Shown here piece by piece: positions 23,980-35,600 of a stretch of 64,000 bases of DNA (its first letter is position 1; each line of letters begins with the position of its first letter). Origin of the DNA: Nectonema munidae (Eukaryota; Nematomorpha; Nectonematoida; Nectonematidae); contig JAUIRK010000011.1 of the NCBI GenBank assembly GCA_030549495.1, positions 1 through 64,000 on the forward strand. Direction: 5' to 3'. Made by a program: the position numbers and the translations under genes. The notes under the pieces were generated by a model that worked only from the letters and a program-made list of their open reading frames with translations, was not told where the DNA came from and did not search any database.

Positions 23980-24850
23980 AGCTGTCCATGACTGGAAAAC
24001 GAAAGGATACTTGTACAAATTCTCCTACTAGATTCGGTCTGAAGAAGCAGAGGAAAGACATCGACTTGGATATAAAAATGAAAGTCATTAGCGAGTACGA
24101 GGAAGGTAAGAAAGTCCAAGCTATTGATGACGGTCATGGTTTCTCACATTCAACTATCTCTACAATTCTCAAGAACAAAAGCGAAATCAAAGAAATGGCT
24201 GAATCATCGACAGGATACAGCGCATTGTTAAAACTAGGCTGTGAAAAGGATTTATGCATGAGAGGGAGAAAACGCTTTCGGTGTGGATTGATGATAATAT
24301 CTAGAAAAAAATCCCTGTGAGTCTGGGTTTGATTCAAAGTAAGGCGCTGAGCATCTCCAACATCACTGAAACTTTCACAGCAAGCAAATGACGTGTTCAA
24401 CGAGTTCAAACAAGATTCACTTTGAGGTCATGGTGATGGTGCGAGGGGCAGACGAAGAGGCAGCAAAATTATTTATTGAAGAATTGGACAAGATAATCGA
24501 AAAAGGAGACTATTTGCCGCTACAAATTTTCAATGTAGACGAGACGGGCGTTTTCTGGAAAAAATGCCTGAAAGAACATACCTTCACAAAGAAGCCAAAA
24601 GCATGCCTGGGTTTAAGGCATTTAAAGACAGAGTGACATTGCTTTTAGATGGAAATGTTGCAGGAAAGTTTATTATCGCGCAAAGGCATGGATGATTCGA
24701 GCTCTATTCGAAGACTGGTTTTTCAATTTCTTCGTGCGTGAAGCGGCCAGACAATATTGCCTTTAAAAAGGCATCCCATTCCTGCTTCTTCTTGATAATG
24801 CTTCATAAATATACTCCATCGTTAAGAGAAGACTGGCTGTACTTTTATCT
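23980..24850 (+). mobile_element. Tigger/pogo transposon relic 1
   Basis: The first piece (23988-24320) begins with a CENP-B-type DNA-binding helix region: IDLDIKMKVISEYEEGKKV, GFSHSTISTILKNKSEIKE. A second piece (about 24430-24636) gives EELDKIIEKGDYLPLQIFNV followed by DETGVFWKK, the first catalytic Asp region of Tigger/jerky transposases. Farther on, broken frames read GFKAFKDRVTLLLDGNVAGK and a FLLLLDNAS-like block with the second Asp. Frame changes separate the pieces. Terminal repeats were not found. Confidence 0.85.
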
Positions 24851-24859
24851 TAATAAAAA

Positions 24860-26500
24860 AGAAAATAAAGGTTTCTTCTACTTTTTACATTGAGTGAAGC
24901 AGTTTTACGTTAAACAAGTTAAACAAAAAAGAAGTATTGTTCAAAAAGGAAAATTAATATCAACTCTTCAAAACATACAAATGCTAACTAGCTTTAGTGT
25001 ATGCCTCCTTAAAATTAATACCATCTCCTTTAATCACACAAATGTTCTTGTCAAACTGGAGAAGAAAATTTTTTTGTCCATAACTTTGTGTCAATTAATA
25101 GTTTTCACAATGAAGCATACATAAAAATGCCTCCACGGTTCTACCCACTATGTAGTTATGTATATAAATATCATAACCTATAAAGATTAGATATTTTTAA
25201 AAAAATTTTATCCAAAACAAAATCAAAAGTATTGTGCAAATTTATTCTCAAAAACAGAACTTTTCATGATACCTAATCACTCAAACTCTATAAACAGTCA
25301 ATTTTAATCTTCTTTTTCATGTTCTCAAAGGATCAAAGAAACAACCTTAAAAGTTTTTTTACTTCAAAGTTTAATTTGCAATCGAGGTACTATTGAAAAG
25401 TATAAATTGAACTTCATTTTGACGTTTCTTTGAGAAAGGAAGTTATGAAAAAATGAAAAAATTATAAACTCAAAAAGCTAAACTCGTTTGCACAAACCCA
25501 AAAATTCTTTAAATTAAAACGTATTCATAATAATAATTTTAATTTCAAAGTTATTTTTTGAGTTAATATTAATGTGATACAGGCGAATCATGTTTATAAA
25601 GCCGAAAAATAGCAAATTTGAAGTTTCATTTAAATTAAATTATATTCTAAGTAACATTAAATTTGACATGTGACTTGTCTTAAATAGTCCAGAAACAAAA
25701 AAGTTATAAGCAAAAAGAACAAAATAAAAAACGTATATAATTTAAACGAAAAAGCTAAAATTTAATAGTACATAGCATTCGTTATAGACCAAAGATTGTT
25801 GCATGCATATGCAAATTTTGTAATTGCATCACTATTTTTTCCTGGTGCGCATACGTCTGATGATACTTACTATGGTAATAGCTAAGCGCTTCATTGATTA
25901 AGGTATAATATATAGCCAAAGGATCTAAAGGTGCAAAAAGTTATGATAATTTTTGAAATTTTGTATATAGACACGATGAGTTAATTTTTAGCTAAAAAAT
26001 TTTTTTGAACAAATTTGGAGATATACAATATGCATAACTATAGTAACCTATCTATGCAAAATTTGAAAAATTTTGTTTTGTAGTTTTTTTGCAAATCATT
26101 TCCTATAAAAGTTGTGGGTATATCGTCCTAATTGTTATACATATTGTTGAAAATTTCATGTTTAATATCTTTTTCAAAAGTTATTCAAATTTTATGAAAT
26201 TTTGATATAAGGTTCCATTTTTATATCTTAACAGTTATGGAAAGTTTGGTCAGTTTACATTTTGTTGAAAAAAAGTTATAAGCTCGCAAAAATTTTTTGC
26301 AAAAAGATAAAATAGTTGGCCCTCGTTACTTCAGCACATAAAAGGCCTCCAGCTATCGATATATTAACACGTAACTTATCAAGGTTAGAATTTAGTAGCT
26401 TTATTGTATTTTTTTCAGTAATAAATCTTTGAACTGTTTCAATTCTATTTATTTTGATGAAATGATATAAAATTAAAGGAAACATTTTGCATTAGATATT
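24860..26500. other. AT-rich non-genic stretch
   Basis: About 1.6 kb without a recognisable gene. Several segments with AAAATTTGAAAAATTTT-like words resemble 44.6-45.3 kb in texture and may be an old non-autonomous repeat. Confidence 0.4.
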
Positions 26501-26509
26501 ATGGAAAAA

Positions 26510-29258
26510 TATTGGAAGTTTTCATGGATATATTGGAAAAAATGGAGGATTGAGAGTTTTGACGGATAGTGAATGAAAAGAAGTTCTTGCTTAGTCTAGT
26601 TTGGAGCAGGATAGTAGAAGATGATGATGCAGTGTTTGGTGTTCAGTTGAATATGCAAAGATTGCTTGGTGGTTTTTGATACGGTAGAAATAGGATTTGC
26701 AGGGACAGTGCCTGAACAGCCATCTATTAGCGGTCGTGGTGGGAAGAATTTCATTTTCGACCAAATGTTAAGAATTATATTTGCAGTATTTATAGCTTGA
26801 ATTAAAGTGGAGGGTGAGAATTGAATGAGTTCTTGTCTAAGGTATAGAGTGTAGGATATAAGTAGAGGTGTATAGGTTTCTAAAGGAAATCAATTTAGCG
26901 GGTTGTTAGGAACACTTGGAGGTACTTTTTTTAGCTAGCTTGTTTACACATGTGTGTTCTAGAATGTTTGAGTGAGCTGGGCACCATTAGAAGTGTATTT
27001 CAAAGTAATAGTTTAGAAAAAAGGGTGCATGTCAAGAATGTGATGTTGTATTTGAGGCTTAGGTCTTTGATGATGTTTTGTGAGTCCAAGGGGGAAGGGC
27101 CTTTGAAAAGTGCAAAAGCATAAGAAGATCTGTTTGCGTTTTTTGAGCTATCCAGGAATATTCCTAGTGAATTTGAACAAAAGTTGAAACGTGTCATAAT
27201 TAGAAGTCTAGCGACGGATTTGATGAATCAGTTGTGAAGGGAAAAAGGTAATGGTGAGGAAGGGTTGAGTAAAAGTAGTGGACTGATTTTGTGTTCGATG
27301 AGAAAGTTGTTGAGTGGAGACAATGATTGTAGGACTAAGGATTTGTAGTAAGTTTGAGAGGGAATGATTACAGTGTTATGAAATAGAAGAATTTAAGATA
27401 GGAATTTGTTTCGATGCGTGTCATGATATATTTTTTGGTAACCGTTTGTTTTAGGTGAAGTATTAATGGAAGGCAGTTCCGTAAAGAATTTTAAGACTCT
27501 AGTGGGGGAGTTTTTGCAGACTCTGGTCTTTGTGATAAGGCAAAGATAGTGAATTTTATTTAGATAAGTTGGGGATGTGATAGTTTAATGATTGATCCCA
27601 TGAAAAATGCCATACTAAAGGGTAGGTAGGATGATTGATTTTTAATGAATACTCAGATCCCATTTATAAGATATAATTTTACTAAGGAAGAAAAGAGTGT
27701 ATGGTATACGTTTTTGAAGTGAAATGACCATTTGAGATTTGATTGAAAGGTGAGACCTAAATGTTTCACCGAGGAAGATGGCTGAATTAGAGTGTCGCAG
27801 GTTTAGTAGGACGGGAGGGGAATGAGTCCGTGTGAAGTGTATAAGAGTTGATTTCGCTGCATTAAATTTTATTTTTAATGAACTGCTGCAAAAGATAGGA
27901 TGTTAAAGAGTGAGTTTATGTTCACTTTGTTTTCTTTTTGATAGTTTGAAGTTAAGATAAAGGACAGCTCATCCTAATAAAATTGAAAGAAATCCAAAGT
28001 GTTATTTAATATATTTAAGAGGGGTTTATGAGTATAATCGAGAGGATGACAGAGAGGCAGTCACCATGTGGCACAGAAAATGAGAGAAAATGAAAGGCAA
28101 CTAGAGAATTGTGTTGGAATAAGAGACACCGATTTGAGAGGTATTTTTTAGTAAATTTTATGAGATAATTGGGGTATTTTTGTCGGACCATGTTGAAAAA
28201 GATTGCGGTGTGCCATGCCGAATTGAAAGCGTTGTTGATGTCTAGAAAGAGAGATGAGAAGAGGGAGCCATGTTCGCGTACGGAATGGTTGACTACGTTA
28301 TCGAATGTATGGGAATCCTAGATGGAAAAGAATTGAATTTGCGATTTTTGTAGACGTAATTAATCACGTTCCAGAGATTTTTAAAGAAGGAGTAGCAGAA
28401 TTTTTTTGAGGATTCAAACTTTATTTCTGACATATTTTTGTTTTTCATATTGAAGTAGTGTTGGGTGTTGTTTTGGTAGGGTTTTTGCGAAGCGTTTTGC
28501 GACAGTGTTTTAGGGATTTTTTAAGTGAGGTGAGAAAGGGAATCCAGAAGTATGTGTGTTTTCTTCATGGATATGAATTAGCTGGAGTGGATAGTGTGAT
28601 GGATAGTTTAATTGTGTTGTTGAGGGTAAGGGCCGCAGAATCAAGAGCATTGGGAGAATTTATGTTAGAATAGTTGAAGGAAGTTGTGAACTTAATTGAT
28701 TTAGAAAGGTGCTCCAGTGGGTATTAGGTAGATTTTGGTTGGATAATAATCTAGTGAAGAATTTTATATTAACTTGATAAGTTATAAAAAATGCTCAGAA
28801 GCCATTTTATAAAGTAATCACTTTCATTGTGTTTTTTAAGGTTATGGTCAGGTCAACATAGGAGGATAGGGTTTTGTTGTTAGTAAATTTTAAGAAAGTG
28901 GGGTTTTTGGATGTATCGACTATCTAAAGATTGTGTGAGGCTCGGAAAGAGAGGAGTTGAGCCCTACGTGCTCTTTCTATGTAGTTCCCCAGGGGAGAAA
29001 GGGATTTGCAATCAGTGAGGATGATTTTAAGTGATGATTTTTGTGGTAAAGAGGTAAAAAGTTTTGAGTGGCTTTGAGATGGTGAGAAAAGTTTAAGGGA
29101 AGGGGCAGAATAGAGTGAATAGAAAATAAGGAGTGAGTCTTTGCTAAATCTTAGTCAAATATATATTCTTGAGTCGAGTGTTGATGAATGAAAGAAAAGT
29201 CTAAAGATGATTTTATGATGATACAGGCTAAATAATAAGTTACTTAATGGGTGTGTAG
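26510..29258 (-). mobile_element. LINE (Jockey/Loa-like), long decayed copy
   Basis: Minus-strand non-LTR retrotransposon. From 5' to 3' on that strand: the endonuclease end (NPTFLKFTNNKTLSSYVDLT near 28910-28860), a linker, RT motifs LFLDINNAFNSAWH and YLSNRCLLFQHN near 28250-28140, a decayed GVPQGS-like block reading VPHGDCLSVILSIILIN, then VKHLGLTFQSNLKWSFHFKN near 27770-27710, and the C-terminus with PSVPNNPLN and LRQELIQF. Stops and frame changes are scattered throughout. The strongly GT-rich plus strand reflects this coding sense. The hAT at 29259 interrupts it; the 3' boundary is approximate. Confidence 0.75.
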
Positions 29259-31640
29259 CAGTGTTGCCACTGTAAATTTCAAATAAACCCACGATTTTAT
29301 AAAAAAATCAAGGTGTATATGAAAAAACCCAAGATCATTAAAAACAGTGATGTAAACGTAAAATCATTTAGATTTTGATGAAAAAAACTTTTAAATCACT
29401 TGTTGAGTCTATCAAGATATCTTTTGTGCATATTTCCATTTTGCAAGTCTGAAATAAACTTTTTTTGTTGGTTTACATGTAATACACGACCCACAATTAC
29501 TTTTTATATTTTGTCGTGCTAAAATTCGATCTCTTATAGTTGATGCATTTGATTTATTGGTAAGTTTCGTCTTCGTATTGTTAAGCTGAGAAAAATATCT
29601 TTCTACCGATGCCAAAGAATGAGGTAGTATTGTCATGTTTGTCATAAATTTAGACAAATTTAAATATTTTGGGCGGTCAAAGATATCTTAAAACTTCACG
29701 AATTTTATACCAAAATTTTGGAACTTTCATATTTTTATAATTGAAATTGTTATTACATTACCTGGAAATTTGAAGGCTTGACATTCATCGTACAAGTCAT
29801 CAAGGTTAATATCTTCGTCTTGAATCATCGCTTTAAAATACGAAGTTAAATTTGTAAATAAAACTATTGAATTATCTTGTGCGATAATATCCAGATCTAA
29901 AACCTTTAAGTTATAGCTACAACACTGTTTTCGTTAAAAACAAATCTTTTTTTGATTTGAATACATATTTCTTTCAAGCAGTTAGTTTTCAATTCTTTTT
30001 CTTCGGGCTGTGACAATGATTCTTTAAATAAGAAGGGACATCGTTTTTCCACCAAGGAATATATTTTCGAGTGAAGTGTGTAATCGTTCATCATTTGGAT
30101 CAATTTCATTCAATTTAGGATTCAACAAAATTTCTTCTCTAATGAAAAAACTTAGAAAAGTTCTATATTGTTCGCTGATAGTTTCATAATACTTATGTAA
30201 ACGGAAGCCTTCTGATTGGAATGCTTTATTTATTCTGTTTATTTTAACTAAAATATAACTGAGAAAGACAAGCATATGCTTTGTTCCATTCTTCGTTGTA
30301 TTTTCATATATCTTATGAGCATAACCTGCGCTGTTCTTTATTTCCAAAGAAAAATATAAAATAAGGGCATCCCATTGCTCTAAAATCCTTGAAATCACAT
30401 TTTCTCTAGAAAGCCATCGTTATTTTCTAGCTTTAAAATAATATGCTTTTCAAGATTTAGACTTTTTTGTATAGCAATAAAATCATTCTTCGGCTTACTA
30501 CTTTTAGAAACGTATCCACTGATGTCAATAAGTAAGATTTCTAAATAAGCAGGTAGAAAACAAGCAGCATGATTGGCACAAAGAGCTAGAGTGGCAAACA
30601 CAACCAATAACAAATACATCAGGAATAACATTTTTTAAATATCTTTGAAAGCCATTATTTTTACCAGGCATCGTAGAACAATTATCACTAGCGAAGCCTA
30701 TGATATTTTTCAATGGAATATTTTCTTCATTGAAAAATGAATTAAAGGAAACAAAAAGATTTCTCGCATATCCATTTTTAACTGCAAATGTAGTTTAATA
30801 AAGCCTCCTTCACATCCATAATTTCTTCATTAAAATACCTAATAACAATTGCAAGTACTTTGGTAGTCGAAATGGCAGTACTTTCATCTATGATAACATA
30901 AATTTTTTTCCCAACAAATTTCATATAAATCTTTTTTTCATAGTATGCAAGACCATCTTGCAGTATATAGGATAATTTTGATCTATTGAAACTCACTGAC
31001 AGCTATTTCACTGTCTGCAAAACCTTTTCTGCAAATTTCTGGAAAATGGTCAATACGAGAAAAGGGTATTTAATGTTCTGCAAAATAGCCTGCAATAAGA
31101 GCTTCAGCAAATGCAATATTTTCAGCTTTGGAAGTGTCTTTCTTCCGAAAATATTGTGAAATATTAGTTGTCGATTTTGAAGCTTCAAAATTTATTTTAT
31201 GCTTTGTTGTTTTGCCGTGAGATGAAAGTCTGGATTTATTAGCGTTTTTCAAAACAACGCTACAACAAATGCAGTAACTATTTTTATTGTTATTTTTGTC
31301 ACATTTTAGCCAACCTTTAAATTCTCCAATTTTCAACAATTCACTTTTGAAAGCTTGAGGATACCAAGTTTTTTCTTTATTTTTAGAAACACAGGATTCT
31401 ATTTTTAATTAAAACAAAATTATAAAGAAAAATAAATTAAAAAAATAAGGAAATAATTTTAAAAATATCAAAAAACATAAGCATAAAGAAAATTTATTTA
31501 TTAATTTATTTATTTTAACTTTTTCTATGTTTAAATCAACACTTTTATCTAAAAATTAGTTACCAGAAAAAAATTCAGCAATTTTTGAAAAAAACAATAA
31601 TTCAAAAGAAAAAATTAAAAACCAAGCTGTGGCAACACTG
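29259..31640 (-). mobile_element. hAT transposon, 2382 bp, nested in LINE
   Basis: The inverted ends are CAGTGTTGCCAC on both sides, and a perfect 8-bp duplication GTGTGTAG flanks it (29251-29258 and 31641-31648). The minus strand encodes a hAT transposase in pieces. The N-terminal zinc finger (31339-31070) shows GWLKCDKNNN, YCICCSVV and SRLSSHGKTTKHK. The middle (30996-30525) has IYVIIDESTAIS and NIIGFASDNCSTMPGKNNG, the catalytic core. The C-terminal dimerisation part (29657-29412) has ILPHSLASVERYFSQLNNTK and RDRILARQ. Frames shift several times, so it is inactive, but the ends and flanks are clean, so it is fairly recent. Confidence 0.92.
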
Positions 31641-31648
31641 GTGTGTAG

Positions 31649-31870
31649 TACAGTGTATTTGGAGAAATTGAAGGGAAAAAGAGTTTTTGGTGCAACAGTT
31701 TGAAAGCAACATGACCCCAAGCGTCACTAGTTTTTAGTGTTGGAAGGTGTTGCAACTTTGAAAGGCTATGGCTAAACTAAAGGCCTTGGTGAATTTTATT
31801 CCACTCGTATTGAGGAGTTCTCCGATGATATCATGACCAAAGCGCAGCAGTGTTGTAAAAGAGCAAACTA
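31649..31870 (-). mobile_element. Probable continuation of the interrupted LINE
   Basis: This segment has the same GT-rich plus-strand texture as 26510-29258 and lies beyond the hAT target duplication, so by position it is the upstream part of the LINE endonuclease region. I see no clear protein motif in it. Confidence 0.45.
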
Positions 31871-32387
31871 GTAATCCTTTTCATATATGTGACTTTTATA
31901 TTCAATTAATAATAACTACACCTGCTTATTTGTTTTATTGACGATGGCGTATGAATATAATGTAGATTGACATCTTATGTTTATTACACAATGTATAAGA
32001 TATGGGGTGTTTGTGTTTAAAATAAAACATCACGACTTTTTATCTGTTTTATGTCCTTTCTGATATCCCGAACTAAAATTGATCCTCTTTCATGATAGTT
32101 GGTCATGACGAGGTTTTACTTAAGAACAGCTTCTCCCTCCGAATTATATCTAATTAAATTAATCTAATTATTTTTGTATTCCAACAAATTGCCCTTTATT
32201 ACTTCTAATTTTTAGGAATTCTTATGAAATTGAATTCACATTTGAGTTTTTTTCATTAGTAATTTTGTTTTCATAATTTAAAGGACATTTTTGGAAAATT
32301 TACAGGTGTGACCATAATCGTAATTATTGGAAGAACTTGCCATGAAAGTTATTCCTTAAAAATGGATGCAAAAAATGTATTCTACAG
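31871..32387. other. Upstream intergenic region of gene A
   Basis: AT-rich; no gene recognised. It separates the transposon block from the promoter of gene A. Confidence 0.4.
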
Positions 32388-32558
32388 CAATATTTTGAAT
32401 TAAAATGTTTTATTTCTTCAAAATATTTACTTATTTTAACTGAGAGTTTCGTAAATGTCCATGTTTTCAGTTTGTGAATAATATTCTCTGAGTAAATATT
32501 TTGGAAATTTGGATGTATATAAAAAGGTTTATGTCCAGCTCAAGCATCGACAGTAGTC
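32388..32558 (+). promoter_or_regulatory. Gene A promoter with TATA box
   Basis: TATATAAAAA at 32516-32525 lies 43 nt before the ATG, which leaves room for a start about 30 nt downstream and a very short 5' UTR. A block at 32388-32449 (AATATTTTGAA, CAAAATATTTACTTATTTTA, ACTGAGA) is matched upstream of gene B at 50126-50185 with the same order and nearly the same distance to TATA. Shared spacing between paralogues supports a functional core promoter and an upstream control element. Confidence 0.75.
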
Positions 32559-32622
32559 ATGTTTTCTTGCAAACTCATCGTAAACTTAGTTACTTTTATC
32601 CTGCTCTTTTCAAAACTAAATG
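32559..32622 (+). CDS. Gene A exon 1: signal peptide
   Basis: Reads MFSCKLIVNLVTFILLFSKL and then N; a hydrophobic core with a likely cleavage site just before the first Cys of D1. It ends in phase 1 at G|GTAAAT. This ATG is chosen because of the TATA distance and the match with gene B exon 1 (MFSYNNLILSVCAFILLFSR). Confidence 0.85.
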
Positions 32623-35600
32623 GTAAATCCAAGCTCTCACATCTTTATTTCTGAATGATTTATCATTCCAATTTTAATCAGGACTATGTACACTGAATGG
32701 TGGAGAAGATTCTCAAATTATAACTTACAGACAAGAAGAAGAAATCACACTCTCATTCACATCGTTGTGCGATAGGGATGATGACGAAATTTTTCCCTAC
32801 TTTTTAGTCGGCACAGAACTGTTTGATGCCTCTGAAGATGGCTTCGTGATCAGTAGTGAGAGGAGTGACGATGCAGAAAATCCTTCAAAAGTTACCATAA
32901 CTTCTACACTTCAGTTCCAGCCAACCAAAGACACGTATGTGTGGGCTAGACATTTGCGCAAGTCAGCTGACGTTACCCTTCAGCAAGTTCACGATCAGGC
33001 TTCTAAGTTTTTTGATGTCAAATTTGGTAAGATTGCATGAAATATTATATGATAGCGAATTCAATTAAAAATTATCTATATAATGATTTGGAAAGAACTC
33101 ACACTTTTTGTTTTCAATCAATACAATGAAAACTAAAAAAGGGGATAATACGTGACCTCGAATAAATTCAAAATTCAAAATTAATAAAATGGAAATAAAT
33201 TTGTTTTTGCTAACTAAATGATAAATATCAAAAGAATATGAAAAAGTTTCAATTATCCTAAAAACATTTTTTTCAAGTCAAGTAAAAGAAAATCTGTAAA
33301 ATTACTAATATCGGCATATGTTTTTTATTGTAGCAACTCATATATAATACAAAAAATTTTATTGGAAATGAATATTTTCTAAATTTGTTTTCTAAGCATA
33401 AATACTAGATTTCAAACTTAGAATAATCTCTGTAAAAGGTAACTAAAAATTCGTTGATACTTTCTTATTTTTAATACAAGTTTAAATATCAAGACCGAAA
33501 TTAGATAAATCTATATTAAAGGTAAAGGTAGCGTGGGGTGTTTTCATCAAGAAGGCACAAATGCGCCGCTTGTATCGAACTATGAGAAAGTAGGCTTGAT
33601 GCGGGATCGAAGCCAAGACCTTGAGTTATCGAAACCCAGTACCCAACCAAACTTACTCACGCATTAAAATGAAAATACGTCTAAAAACGCTTAGAAAAAA
33701 ACTTTATCAGTATTTCGAGAACGAAAGCGCTGATATTCATAAAACGTTAAAAGAAAATTATAAGTGAAATGAAGTTTCCTCTCGATGTTTGTAGATAAAG
33801 CTTCACGCAATAAGGAAAGCGACTTTAATCTAAAAAAGTTAAACCTAGTTATAAGATACATGTTTTTAAGAGGTTATATATAGAATAAAATTTATCACGC
33901 TTTATCTGCACTTTTCAAAATCTTAATCTTTGGGGAAATTTACAAATCTACGACAGATGGGCTCTTCACTACCTAAGAGTTAATGAACGAAAATCAGTGG
34001 AGTGCAGAATGGAAGGAGAAAGGTTTCATCCACCCCAAGTAGCATAATTTATTTTATTAATATATACAAATAACAAAAAATCAATCCAATTTCTATAGAC
34101 ATTAATAGTAATGGAATAATGGCTGCACTTTATCTTCTTATTTTGCATAACCCCTTTTTAATTGAACGGTGAAAAGTAGCTTTGTTGGTTTATTCTAAAA
34201 GAAGCCATTTTATTTTTGACACAATACTGAAGTGTAGATTTAAAAATTAAAATCGAATGTGTTTGGTGGAGACAACTTTTGTTTTCACTCATTAAAAACA
34301 TTTCCTATTACTTTTATATCTAGATTAAACTGGTGATGAAATATTTTGAAAAAACACATGAATTATGCTTTTATGTATCTAAAAATCAATGCAAAACCGA
34401 TACTAACACAAATATCAATACTCTCCTAATACTGTTTTTCTAATGCCTATATTTTGTATTAAGAATGAAAAATCTTTTTACTTTTTTCGTAAAAATATTG
34501 GATTCAAAATAAAAATTTTTGCTTTCGGATATTATTATTATTGTTATTTTAATACAAGATAGAAAATTTGAAGTTTTTTTGAAACCTTTAGTTCAGGCAA
34601 ACGTTTTTCTCTGTTTATCTACCTACTATGGTTGTCAAGTTGTCTTGGAGGGGAAAATATATAAGCAGAGTATAATTTTTGTGATTCCATTTTTACTTTT
34701 TTGTTTTCCATATAACTTTATAGATTTTAACACAATATTTTCAAGTCTGTATGAAACTTGAAATTTCTATTTTTTTTCTTGATACGTTTTAAATAGAAGC
34801 GTTCGTGTCTTTAAGTAGTTTTCACGCTAAAATATCATTTTGAAATATCATACTAAGTAAAAAGAAGTTTTCTCTTTTTATTTTGACTTCTTTCAACTCA
34901 TCATCAATAAATTAATGAATTTACATGCATCGATAGAGGAATTGAAAAATTTCACCTTTTTCAAAACATTCTTCCAGGAGTAACAATATACTGTTACTTA
35001 GAAATAACAGTTTTCATGGAAATACTCGCATTTGATTGATGTTTTTAACAAACAAAGTTGCCTCACTAATTAGTCAGCTTATGCTTATTGGCTGAAATTA
35101 CGGTTAAAATTTTTCCTAATTCTTCGAAAAGTTTTTATGCTTACCCAAACTATTTTAGAGAAGAAGCCGTCTTTGATTTTAAGGAAATATTGCCGGGTTT
35201 CATTAAAACTTTCATTAATTCTACTAATAAGCTTCACCATATTTTACTTGAAGCAATTAGTAAATAAACTATGTTTGGTTTTTGTGTAAAAAACTCAAAT
35301 GTTTCTCATCATCTTCCTTTGTTAACTTTTTAAATCTATCGCACTAAATTAAGTTAACTTGATGCACTAACACCTTTATTGACATTTAACTGCTGTGATT
35401 TAACACATAATTTTAATGATAAAAAATCACCTAAATCATAAATCTTATCTTATATTAATTTTAAAATAATAAACTTAAAATTTAGAACTTGTCACATTTT
35501 TCCTTTCGTTGTGATAAATCAGATTGAGTAATTTGATTTAACACAAATCACGTTTATTTATTGACTCTACAAATAATAAATTTGCAGTGATGCTTTTAAA

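Noticed and set aside
28458-28673. Plus-strand frame of 71 residues
   Set aside because: Shadow of the minus-strand LINE coding region with its GT-rich complement.
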